Positions 1-7,220 of a DNA stretch of 64,000 bases are shown here, piece by piece; position 1 is the first letter of the stretch, and each line of letters opens with the position of its first letter. The notes under the pieces were generated by a model that searched no databases, had not been told where the DNA came from, and worked only from the letters and a program-made list of their open reading frames with translations. Location: the NCBI GenBank assembly GCA_963742105.1, contig CAVUKN010000005.1, forward strand, positions 434,001 to 498,000, in the 5' to 3' direction. The position numbers were made by a program, and so were the translations under genes. The stretch comes from Gp6-AA40 sp963742105 (GTDB lineage Bacteria; Acidobacteriota; Vicinamibacteria; Vicinamibacterales; UBA2999).

Positions 1-3
1 ATC

Positions 4-855
4 ATGAGATTGACGCTTGCGTTCTCGCCGTGTCCCAACGACTGCTTCATCTTCGACGCGATGGTCCACGGCCGCGTCGACCGCGAAGGACTCGACTTCG
101 ACGTGCGGCTTGCCGACGTCGAGGCGCTGAACACCGCCGCGTTCGATGGCGAGGTCGACATCAGCAAGCTGAGTTTTCACGCCTACGCGTATTGCGCCGA
201 TCGCTATGTGCTGCTCGACGCCGGCAGTGCGCTCGGCCGCAACTGTGGTCCCCTGCTGATCTCGAAGCGGCCGATCACGACCGCGGAGGCGACGGCCGGG
301 CAGCTTCGGATTGCCATTCCCGGCAAGTACACGACCGCGAATTTTCTGCTGGGTTACGCTTTTCCGTTGGCGACCGACAAGACGGAACTGCTGTTTTCCG
401 AGATCGAGCCTGCCGTCCTCGACGGTCGCTACGATGCAGGGCTGATCATTCATGAGAACCGCTTCACGTATGAGGCGAAGGGGCTCCGCAAGATCATCGA
501 TCTCGGCGAGTACTGGGAGTCGACGACCGGCGCACCGATACCGCTCGGTGGAATTGTCATCCGCCGCTCGCTCACCGACGCGGTGAAACAGGCGGTGAAT
601 CGTGTCCTCCGTCGGAGCGTGGAGTATGCCTTCGCGCATCGTGACGCGAGCCTCCCGTACGTGCGGGCGCACGCGCAGGAGATGGATGAAGCGGTGATGT
701 ACAAGCACATCGACCTGTACGTGAATCAGTATTCGGTCGACCTCGGCGAAGATGGCAGGCGCGCGATCGAGCTGCTCTTCGACAAGGCGGCCGCTTCGGG
801 ACTGATTCCGTCAGTCGGCGAGCCGCTGTTTCTGTCGACGGCACAACAGGCCTGA
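4..855 (+). CDS. mqnD: 1,4-dihydroxy-6-naphthoate synthase (MqnD)
   Basis: MqnD converts cyclic de-hypoxanthinyl futalosine to 1,4-dihydroxy-6-naphthoate in the futalosine route to menaquinone; it is cytoplasmic. The 283-residue length and the N-terminal SPCPNDCF motif (residues 8-15) are typical, as is the periplasmic-binding-protein-like fold suggested by the TTANFLL segment near residue 110. The ATG at position 4 is kept because the conserved N-terminus starts there; the upstream region lies outside the window. It ends 4 bases before a GNAT gene on the same strand. mqnE, another gene of the pathway, lies 5 kb downstream, so the organism probably uses futalosine-derived menaquinone. Confidence 0.93.
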   Translation: MRLTLAFSPCPNDCFIFDAMVHGRVDREGLDFDVRLADVEALNTAAFDGEVDISKLSFHAYAYCADRYVLLDAGSALGRNCGPLLISKRPITTAEATAGQLRIAIPGKYTTANFLLGYAFPLATDKTELLFSEIEPAVLDGRYDAGLIIHENRFTYEAKGLRKIIDLGEYWESTTGAPIPLGGIVIRRSLTDAVKQAVNRVLRRSVEYAFAHRDASLPYVRAHAQEMDEAVMYKHIDLYVNQYSVDLGEDGRRAIELLFDKAAASGLIPSVGEPLFLSTAQQA

Positions 856-859
856 TCAC

Positions 860-1430
860 GTGTCACTGCGGCCCGCGCCGGAAGTGATCGAGACAGAACG
901 CCTCCTGTTGCGCCGTCCGATTGCGGGTGATGCGCAGCAGATCTTCAGCCGTTACGCGTCGGACCCGGACGTGACGCGCTACATGTCCTTTCGCCGCCAT
1001 CAATCGATTGCAGACGCCGAGATGTTTCTCGACTTCTCCAACGTCGAATGGGCGGCCAATCGCTGCGGACCCTACCTCGTACTCTCGCGCGATTCAGGCG
1101 CGGTGCTTGGCGGCACCGGCCTGTCGCTTCAAGTCAACGAGGCCGAGGCCGGCTACATCTTCGCGCGCGATGCATGGGGATTCGGCTACGCCACCGAAGC
1201 ATTGCGCAGCATGGTCGACGTCGGTGCGCGCGATGGGGCTGCACGCGCTGCAGGCCCACTGTCATCCTGAACATCAGGCGTCGATCCACGTGCTTGAAAA
1301 GTGCGGCTTCGTGCTCGCCCATCGCGCCAGGAAGGCGCACGTGTTCCCGAACCTGAGCGCCGCCAGGCAGGACGTGTTGTCGTACGTGCTCAGGTTCGAG
1401 CCGCCCCCGCCATCCTTGCCGCCCGGCTGA
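860..1430 (+). CDS. GNAT family N-acetyltransferase (frameshifted)
   Basis: Acetyl-CoA-dependent N-acetyltransferase of the RimJ/RimL-like type. The first frame carries ETERLLLRR and the beta-strand and acetyl-CoA-binding part up to about residue 120. The reading then moves by +1 near position 1232, in a GCGCGCGATGGGG stretch, into the frame containing HPEHQASIHVLEKCGF, the classic C-terminal GNAT motif (asparagine-like helix followed by LEKxGF). Joined, the product is about 190 residues, normal for the family. The start is a GTG 4 bases after mqnD. The 3' end overlaps the convergent substrate-binding protein gene by about 40 bases. The shift may be a sequencing insertion. Confidence 0.72.
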
Positions 1431-2193
1431 TCTGCGCCTGCAGCTGCCGGACACCGTCGGTCAGGGCGGCTGGACCGGGCTGCAGAATCAACGCTGACTT
1501 GACCTCGTAGATCTGTCCGTCGCGGACTGCGTCGATGGCGTGCCAGCCTGCGCGCCCGGAGATGCGCGCCGGCCGGACCGGCTTGCCGCACCAGGACGCG
1601 ATGATGACCTGAGGATTGCGCCGGATCACCTCCGCTGGATCGACGATGCGATCTTTGCCAAGTCGGGCGTCCCGGAGCTCCGGAAAGATCGGCTCGCCGC
1701 CGGCAATGGCGACCAGTTCTTCGACCCAGCGAATGCCGGAGATCAACGGGTCATCCCATTCCTCGAAGTAGACGCGCGGCCGCATCGGCAGGGCGGCTGC
1801 GGCGCCGCGAATGACGTCGAGCCCGTGTTCGAGATCCGCGGCCAGACGTTCGGCTCGATCGGCACAGCCGACGAGGCCGCCGACAATGCGGATCATCTGC
1901 AGGATTTCGGCAACCGTCCGCTGATTGAAGAGCATCACCGGATAACCGCGCCGGCCGAGATCCGCCGCGATGTTCGCCTGGAGGTCGGAGAAGGCGAGGA
2001 TCAGATCCGGGTCGAGCGCGACGATCTTCTCGTGACGGGCGTTCAGAAACGAGGACACGCGCGGCTTCTGGCGCGCTTCGGGTGGACGCACGGTGTAGCC
2101 CGACACACCGACGACGCGGTGGCCCTCGCCGAGCAGGTAGAGCGTCTCGGTGGTCTCTTCCGTGAGGCAAACGATCCGCGACGGGTACGTCAC
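1390..2193 (-). CDS. Cobalamin-type substrate-binding protein lacking a signal peptide
   Basis: A helical-backbone metal/cobalamin-binding protein related to BtuF (about 267 aa), with the family opening PSRIVCLTEETTETLYLLG and the LDPDLILAF strand. Translation is placed at a GTG one base after the stop of the upstream gene (TGA-C-GTG), which gives a start at the conserved domain edge. Longer versions run through the neighbouring gene. No signal peptide is visible, unlike the second BtuF-like protein of the same operon, so this one would be cytoplasmic unless exported another way. It is the last gene of the riboswitch-led operon. A role in intracellular corrinoid binding is inference. Confidence 0.75.
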   Translation of the reverse strand: MTYPSRIVCLTEETTETLYLLGEGHRVVGVSGYTVRPPEARQKPRVSSFLNARHEKIVALDPDLILAFSDLQANIAADLGRRGYPVMLFNQRTVAEILQMIRIVGGLVGCADRAERLAADLEHGLDVIRGAAAALPMRPRVYFEEWDDPLISGIRWVEELVAIAGGEPIFPELRDARLGKDRIVDPAEVIRRNPQVIIASWCGKPVRPARISGRAGWHAIDAVRDGQIYEVKSALILQPGPAALTDGVRQLQAQISRAARMAGAART

Positions 2194-2194
2194 G

Positions 2195-2956
2195 TCATCT
2201 CTCGAGTCGCAGACGCGGTCGGGCCTGCGGCACTGCCTTCCGATGCAGTTCCTCGAATTTCTCAGCGCGGAAATCAGAGGTCTGCGCGTCGTGTCCGTTC
2301 GCCAGCAACAGGTCGGCCCACGCAAACGGCTCCCGCTTCTCGAGTCTGCCGACGTGCAGGCGCACCGGCCCTGCGAACATCGGGCCGTCGCACACGCAGG
2401 TGTGGAACTCGCCGTTCTCTCCGCACGGGTCGACGCCCCGCGGCAGGTCCGCCACGAGCGTCGCGTTGAACTCGCGCCCGGCGAATGACGGACCGATCAG
2501 GCGCGTGTCGACGCACGACACCCGCGCCTTGAGGCCGGCGCCGATCATGTCGTGCGCCAGCCGTTCAGTGGGAATGCCCCATATCGGGAACAGGGGCGCC
2601 AGTCCCGAACCCGCCAGTTGTTGTTCGCGATAGCGCCGCACGTCTTCCAGGTACAGGTCTCCGAAGGCCACGTGCGTGAAACCGTCGGTGACCGCCTGCT
2701 CCACCGCCGAACGCATGCGGTCTTCGTACACCTCGTTCGGACAGGGATGCGGAATCTGGACGATCCGTAACGGCAGGCCTGCGGCGAGAGCCTGAGCTTC
2801 CAGCACCTCGCGCCGCACGCCGTGCATCGCCACCCGATCGACCGACTCGTTCACCGTCGTCAGCAAGGCCGCGACCGCTCCCGGTCGTTTCTGGTTGAGC
2901 ACATGCAGCGCCCACGCGCTGTCCTTGCCCGAACTCCAGGACAGGAGGATCTTCAT
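2195..2956 (-). CDS. PP-loop ATP pyrophosphatase (diphthine-ammonia ligase / COG2102 family)
   Basis: An adenine nucleotide alpha-hydrolase-like protein of 253 aa. The N-terminal LLSWSSGKDSAWAL is the PP-loop (SxGKDS, residues 8-13) that binds and adenylates with ATP. Later GDLYLEDVRRYRE and GGEFHT-like segments (here GENGEFHTCVCDGP) match the family. In eukaryotes and archaea relatives amidate diphthine; bacterial members have no settled role. The start ATG overlaps the stop of the upstream BtuF gene (ATGA), so it is translationally coupled within the cobalamin operon. That placement suggests a job in corrinoid handling, but the sequence alone does not show the substrate. Confidence 0.8.
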   Translation of the reverse strand: MKILLSWSSGKDSAWALHVLNQKRPGAVAALLTTVNESVDRVAMHGVRREVLEAQALAAGLPLRIVQIPHPCPNEVYEDRMRSAVEQAVTDGFTHVAFGDLYLEDVRRYREQQLAGSGLAPLFPIWGIPTERLAHDMIGAGLKARVSCVDTRLIGPSFAGREFNATLVADLPRGVDPCGENGEFHTCVCDGPMFAGPVRLHVGRLEKREPFAWADLLLANGHDAQTSDFRAEKFEELHRKAVPQARPRLRLER

Positions 2957-3861
2957 TGCGCCCGCGCACCGCCGCTCGCCACGAACAGTTCAGGGTGCAG
3001 CGCACGTGCAAACTCCTCTGCGCCCTGTATGAGCCGCGGGCCGGGCACGACCAGGTGGCTGCCTGAAAGGAAGTGGATGCGTCCGTCGCGTACTGCAGGT
3101 ACGCCGGCGAGCGCCGCCCACACATTCCGCTCGGCTGCCACCGCGGCTGGCTGAATCAATCCTTCCGCGCGCACTTCGAGGATGACCTGCGGGGCTCGCG
3201 TGAGCAGCGTTTCCGTCGTGGGCTGCACTGACTCCTTCTTGACGTCGGCGAAGACGTTGTCACCGCCGGCGGCTTCGAGCATGTCGTGCAGGAAGCCGAT
3301 GCCCCCACTTGCATAGATCTCGCGCAGCGACCCAGGCTGGCGATCGACGACCAGCAGCGCTTTCGGGCGGGGCCGGCCCTTCACCCGAGCGCGAAGCGCG
3401 TTCAACTGGCTGGTGAGGCGCGAGACGAGCACGTCGGCATCCGCAGCATGCCCGCTGGCTCGCCCGACGCCTTTGATGCTCTCGAAGACCTCGGCGATGC
3501 CGCCATGCCGGTAGCTGTAGGTCCGGATGTTCGCGCGCGCGAGCTGTGCCTCCAGAGACGTCTGCGATCCGTAGGTGATGACCAGGTTCGGTTTCAGCGA
3601 CAGGATCCGCTCGACGTCAGGATCCAGGAGCGCACCGACGCGGGGCAGCTGCTTCACCTCCGGTGGAAACGTGTCGAAGCTGCCGACGCCGACGACCGAT
3701 GATCCCGCTCCGATCGCAAAGAGCGTCTCGGTGAGGCTCGGAACCAGCGACACGATCCGCTGTGTGCGGGGCGATTGAGCACTCGTGGTTGCGATCACCA
3801 GTACCGCGATCAGGATCGTCAAGGCCAGGATCGGCCCGCGTCGAGAAGATCGGGTCGTCAT
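2953..3861 (-). CDS. btuF: Exported cobalamin/metal-binding ABC substrate-binding protein (BtuF-like)
   Basis: A 302-aa periplasmic binding protein with the BtuF/FepB helical-backbone fold: RIVSLVPSLTETLFAIGAG near residue 35, then LPRVGALLDPDVERILSLKPNLVI. A hydrophobic signal segment (ILALTILIAVLVIATTSA) occupies about residues 11-28. The ATG is chosen because it overlaps the stop of the permease gene upstream as ATGA; the longer reading has no support. It would deliver cobalamin or a related corrinoid to the permease and ATPase encoded just upstream. The riboswitch at the operon head supports a B12 rather than a siderophore substrate. Confidence 0.85.
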   Translation of the reverse strand: MTTRSSRRGPILALTILIAVLVIATTSAQSPRTQRIVSLVPSLTETLFAIGAGSSVVGVGSFDTFPPEVKQLPRVGALLDPDVERILSLKPNLVITYGSQTSLEAQLARANIRTYSYRHGGIAEVFESIKGVGRASGHAADADVLVSRLTSQLNALRARVKGRPRPKALLVVDRQPGSLREIYASGGIGFLHDMLEAAGGDNVFADVKKESVQPTTETLLTRAPQVILEVRAEGLIQPAAVAAERNVWAALAGVPAVRDGRIHFLSGSHLVVPGPRLIQGAEEFARALHPELFVASGGARAQ

Positions 3862-4925
3862 CCCTGTCGTACCAGCAGCCATAAGAAAAACGGCCCTCCA
3901 ATCATGGCGGTGACCACGCCGACGGGGATTTCCACCGGCGCGATGAACGTCCTTGCGATCAGGTCGCACGCAACCAGGAACGACGCTCCGAAGAGTGCGG
4001 ACGCGGGCAGGACGATCCGGTGATCGACGCCGACGAGCAGCCGCACGAGGTGCGGCACGACGATGCCGACGAAGCCGATTGGGCCGGCGAGCGATACTGC
4101 GGCGGCAGTCGCCAGCGACGCGCTCACGAAGGCGATGCGCTGAGTCCGCGCCACGTCCACGCCCCGCGCTGCGGCTGCATCAGGGCCGAGGCTGAGCAGA
4201 TTCAGCGCCCCGGGCAGGAAGGCAAACAGCGCAAACGCCGCCATGACGAGCGGAAGCGCGCCGAGCAGGGGCGAGAGTCCGCCGACGTCGAGATCGCCCA
4301 TCAGCCAGCGGGCGGCACGATAGACTTGCGCATAGTCCGCCAGGAACTGCGCGAACAGAATCAGCGCCGAGAAGAACGAGTTGAGCGTGACGCCCGCCAG
4401 CAGCAACACCGACGTCGAGATAGGGCGGCCGGGCCGTGTCGCCAGCCAGTAGACGATCGCGGCAGCCAGGATCGCGCCGGCGAGGCTGGCGAGCGGCACC
4501 GGTGACAGCGGCCCGAGCGATGCCGACGCGCCGAAGAGGATCGCGAGCATCGCGCCCAATGAGGAGCCGGCCGACACGCCAAGAGTGAACGGCGTCGCCA
4601 GCGGGTTGCGCAGCATCGCCTGGAAGACGACTCCGGCAGACGCGAGGGCGCCACCGACGAGCGCTCCGGCGAGGACTCGTGGCAACCGCGCCACGAAGAA
4701 GATCTGCGCATCCACGTTGTCGGCGAATGGGATCGACGTGTCGAACACGCGAGCCAGGCTGATCTGTGTGCTGCCCACGAGCGGCGCGAGCAGGCACGTC
4801 ACGAGCGCCAGCATTCCGAAGCCGGTCACGGTGAGCGTGAGGCGGACGCGCAGCGGGCGGCGCGCCGCGAGCGTGTGGCGCGATTGGCGCGAGTCGCCGT
4901 CCAGGGCGGCGTGAACGGCCTTCAT
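3858..4925 (-). CDS. btuC: FecCD/BtuC family ABC transporter permease
   Basis: Inner-membrane permease of about 355 aa with some nine to ten hydrophobic helices. Family marks include RLPRVLAGALVGGALASAG, the NPLATPFTLGVSAGSSLGA region that contacts the ATPase, and the C-terminal GPIGFVGIVVPHLVRLLVG block. The chosen ATG overlaps the stop of the ATPase gene as TGATG. Longer readings to 5591 run out of frame through the ATPase gene and are rejected. With the adjacent ATPase and BtuF it forms a complete cobalamin importer, regulated by the riboswitch upstream. Confidence 0.92.
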   Translation of the reverse strand: MKAVHAALDGDSRQSRHTLAARRPLRVRLTLTVTGFGMLALVTCLLAPLVGSTQISLARVFDTSIPFADNVDAQIFFVARLPRVLAGALVGGALASAGVVFQAMLRNPLATPFTLGVSAGSSLGAMLAILFGASASLGPLSPVPLASLAGAILAAAIVYWLATRPGRPISTSVLLLAGVTLNSFFSALILFAQFLADYAQVYRAARWLMGDLDVGGLSPLLGALPLVMAAFALFAFLPGALNLLSLGPDAAAARGVDVARTQRIAFVSASLATAAAVSLAGPIGFVGIVVPHLVRLLVGVDHRIVLPASALFGASFLVACDLIARTFIAPVEIPVGVVTAMIGGPFFLWLLVRQG

Positions 4926-5734
4926 CAGGCGCGCCTCACCGGCACGACGGTCAAGTGGCCGGCCGCTGGATGGAGCGACACCTCGGCGTGGACGCCGTAC
5001 AGATCGCGGATGTGTGACGGTGTGAGAACCTCCTCCGTCCGACCCTGCGCGAGGACGGCGCCACCACGCATCAGCACCAGTCGCTGACAGATCGACGCGG
5101 CAAGATTCAGATCGTGCGTCGCCAGCACCATCGTTACCCCCCGGTCGCGGTTGAGCGCCGTGAGCAGCGCCTGGATCTCGAGCTGGAAGCCGAGATCGAG
5201 CGATGCGGTCGGCTCGTCGAGAAGCAGGATGCGCGGTTGCTGCGCGAGCGCGCTCGCGATGACCACACGCTGTTTTTCGCCGCCGCTGAGCGTCACGTAC
5301 GCACGGTCGGCCAGGTGAGCGGTGCCGGTGGCGAGCAGCGCTTCGAGCGCGACCGCCACGTCGTCGGGACCTTCGAGCTGGAACGCGCCAAGATGCGGGT
5401 GACGCCCCATCAGGACCATCTCGAGAGCGGTGTAGTCGAAGGCCGGGTGCGTTTCCTGGGGCACGACGGCAATCGTGCGGGCGACCTCGCGTCGCGGCCG
5501 ATCGGCGAGCGACACGCCGTCCAGGGTGACGCGGCCGTGTTGCGGGGTGACGATTCCAGCGAGCAGTTTCAGCAGCGAGGTCTTGCCGCAACCATTCGGT
5601 CCCAGCAGGCCGGTGATCGCGCCGGGGACCACGTCGACGCTGACGTCACGCACCACCGCTGTCCTGCCCGAACCGGCGGCGGACGAACGGGTCCCGTCGT
5701 ACGTGAAATGAAGATGGTCGGCTTGTAGAAGCAC
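4925..5734 (-). CDS. btuD: Cobalamin ABC transporter ATP-binding protein (BtuD-like)
   Basis: A 269-aa ATPase with Walker A GPNGCGKT (residues 45-52), Q-loop VVPQETH, signature LSGGEKQ (149-155), Walker B ILLLDEP (169-175) and the switch histidine in LATHDLN. The start is GTG, preceded by a strong Shine-Dalgarno (GGGAGG) 4 bases upstream. It is the first gene after the cobalamin riboswitch, so its translation is the likely direct target of control. It powers the permease encoded immediately downstream with a one-base overlap. Confidence 0.93.
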   Translation of the reverse strand: MLLQADHLHFTYDGTRSSAAGSGRTAVVRDVSVDVVPGAITGLLGPNGCGKTSLLKLLAGIVTPQHGRVTLDGVSLADRPRREVARTIAVVPQETHPAFDYTALEMVLMGRHPHLGAFQLEGPDDVAVALEALLATGTAHLADRAYVTLSGGEKQRVVIASALAQQPRILLLDEPTASLDLGFQLEIQALLTALNRDRGVTMVLATHDLNLAASICQRLVLMRGGAVLAQGRTEEVLTPSHIRDLYGVHAEVSLHPAAGHLTVVPVRRA

Positions 5735-5738
5735 GTCG

Positions 5739-5762
5739 CCTCCCTGGCGTCACTCGCGCCAG
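5739..5762 (-). promoter_or_regulatory. Hairpin next to the Shine-Dalgarno of btuD (possible expression platform)
   Basis: On the minus strand CTGGCG (5762-5757) pairs with CGCCAG (5749-5744) around a 7-nt loop, and the right arm runs directly into the Shine-Dalgarno GGGAGG (5744-5739). This could be part of a translation-control switch driven by the riboswitch. That function is inferred from position only. Confidence 0.45.
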
Positions 5763-5764
5763 AC

Positions 5765-5950
5765 CGGAAGGACAAGCACCGGGGCAGGTTTCCTGACTCG
5801 CCGGTGGGCGGTTAATTGAACCAGGTTGAATTAAGGCGCCTTGCGCTTCTCTTAATTCAACCCGATTCAATTAACCGCCCACCCGCTTACAGTGGCGGGA
5901 CCGTGTGGGCTTTGCACCCACTTCCCCTGTCACCCGGCGGTGTCGATTAG
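5765..5950 (-). promoter_or_regulatory. Cobalamin (AdoCbl-type) riboswitch
   Basis: Read on the minus strand, the leader has the conserved core GGTGCAAAGCCCACACGG, then CGCCACTGTAAGCGG, and finally the B12 box GAGTCAGGAAACCTGCC just before the ATPase gene. Between core and B12 box lies a hairpin of about 32 bp (5803-5834 paired with 5852-5883) in the place of the variable peripheral domain. The element heads a complete cobalamin importer operon, which fits negative control by B12. Confidence 0.93.
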
Positions 5951-5956
5951 GCGGTT

Positions 5957-5964
5957 AGTATAAT
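5957..5964. promoter_or_regulatory. Overlapping divergent -10 boxes for mqnE and the cobalamin operon
   Basis: The octamer AGTATAAT holds a plus-strand -10 (TATAAT, 5959-5964) 12 nt before the mqnE GTG, and a minus-strand -10 (TATACT, 5962-5957) just upstream of the riboswitch. The predicted minus-strand transcript would begin close to the riboswitch 5' end. No convincing -35 box is visible for either direction. Confidence 0.5.
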
Positions 5965-5976
5965 CGGTTGGTTCCC

Positions 5977-7119
5977 GTGCAATCACGTTTACGCGCGGCC
6001 GGTCTGGCCGGAATCGACGAGAAACTGCAGGCGGGCGAGCGGCTGTCGTTCGAGGACGGAGTTCGTCTGTTCGAGGCGCCCGACCTGCTGGCGGTCGGCT
6101 GGCTCGCCAACCGCGAACGCGAAAAGCGCCATGGGGACCGCACGTATTTCAACTACAACCTGCGACTCGAGCCGACAAACGTCTGCGAGGCGAGCTGCCT
6201 GTTCTGCTCGTTCGCGCGCCTCAAGCCCGGCATGCCCGAGGCGTACACGATGTCGCTCGAGCAGGCCTGGGACAAGCTGCGGCAACGCGGCAACCAGCCG
6301 CTCACCGAACTGCACATCGTCAACGGGCTGAACCCCGACCTCCCGTTCAGCTACTACACCGACCTGCTCCGCGGGTACAAACGGATCCGTCCGGGCATTC
6401 ACCTGAAGGCGTTCACCGCGGTCGAAATCGCGTTCTTCGCCGACCTCTACCGCATGACGGATGAGCAGGTGCTGACCGACTTGAAGGCGGCGGGCCTCGA
6501 TTCGTTGCCAGGCGGCGGCGCGGAGATCTTTGCTGAACGCGTCCGGAGGAAGATCTGCCACGACAAGGCCGACGCTGAGCGCTACCTGTCCATTCATCGT
6601 CTTGCCCACGGCATGGGCCTGCGCACCAACGTGACCATGCTCTACGGCCATATCGAGACGATGGCTGAGCGGGTTGACCACATGCTGCGGGCGCGCGCCC
6701 TGCAGGACGAGACAGGCGGGTTCCAGGCCTTCATTCCCCTGGCGTTCCATCCCGACAACAATCAGATGCGCAAGCTGCCGCCTCCCACCGGTACCGACAC
6801 GCTGCGCGTGCACGCCGTCTCGCGGCTGGTGCTCGACAACATTCCGCACATCAAGGCGTTCTGGATTGCGACCAGCGTCGAGCTGGCGCAGACGTCGCTC
6901 TGGTTTGGTGTGGATGACCTGGACGGAACCGTCCAGGAAGAGAAGATTTACCACATGGCCGGGTCGTCGACACCTGAGGGGATGACCACCGCCACGCTCA
7001 CTCGGCTGGTGAGGGCGGCGGGCCGGGTACCGCTCGAGCGCGACACGCTCTACAACATCGTGAATACGTTCGACGACGCAGGGTCGGCGACGCCGAACCT
7101 GACGTACGCGGCCAGATAG
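5977..7119 (+). CDS. mqnE: Aminofutalosine synthase (MqnE), radical SAM
   Basis: MqnE joins a chorismate-derived enolpyruvyl benzoate to S-adenosylmethionine to make 6-amino-6-deoxyfutalosine in menaquinone synthesis. The 380-aa protein has the radical SAM cluster CxxxCxxC (C70, C74, C77), followed by LHIVNGLNPDLPF, LKAFTAVEI and GLDSLPGGGAEIFAERVRRK, which separate MqnE from its relative MqnC. GTG 5977 is chosen over TTG 5968 because it leaves 12 nt after a TATAAT box; no Shine-Dalgarno is visible, so the mRNA may have a very short leader or none. It is divergent from the B12 riboswitch operon. Confidence 0.92.
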   Translation: MQSRLRAAGLAGIDEKLQAGERLSFEDGVRLFEAPDLLAVGWLANREREKRHGDRTYFNYNLRLEPTNVCEASCLFCSFARLKPGMPEAYTMSLEQAWDKLRQRGNQPLTELHIVNGLNPDLPFSYYTDLLRGYKRIRPGIHLKAFTAVEIAFFADLYRMTDEQVLTDLKAAGLDSLPGGGAEIFAERVRRKICHDKADAERYLSIHRLAHGMGLRTNVTMLYGHIETMAERVDHMLRARALQDETGGFQAFIPLAFHPDNNQMRKLPPPTGTDTLRVHAVSRLVLDNIPHIKAFWIATSVELAQTSLWFGVDDLDGTVQEEKIYHMAGSSTPEGMTTATLTRLVRAAGRVPLERDTLYNIVNTFDDAGSATPNLTYAAR

Positions 7120-7203
7120 CGGCCGGAAGGCGTCCCGCCACACCGGAATCGTTACGGCGCGACCAAGTCGAGCTCGGATCTATCGCTGGCGAACTCCGAC
7201 CGT

Positions 7204-7209
7204 TATAAT
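7204..7209 (+). promoter_or_regulatory. TATAAT -10 box of nadA
   Basis: TATAAT lies 11 nt before the nadA ATG (5 nt before an in-frame TTG at 7215). No Shine-Dalgarno lies between, so transcription probably starts within a few bases of the start codon. Confidence 0.5.
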
Positions 7210-7220
7210 CGGGTTTGGCG

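Noticed and set aside
2400..2950. Plus-strand frames opposite the PP-loop gene
   Set aside because: They overlap completely with a conserved gene of clear family and are low-complexity, Arg-rich shadows.
3858..5591. A 577-aa version of the permease gene
   Set aside because: The extra 220 residues are the ATPase gene in the wrong frame; the true start is the ATG at 4925 in the TGATG overlap.
5977..7119. Assignment as MqnC instead of MqnE
   Set aside because: The blocks LKAFTAVEI and GLDSLPGGGAEIFAERVRRK are characteristic of MqnE; MqnC differs at these positions.
5989..7143. A 384-codon open frame on the minus strand across mqnE
   Set aside because: It is an antisense shadow of a strongly conserved radical SAM gene; high GC keeps stop codons rare and the translation has no family motif.
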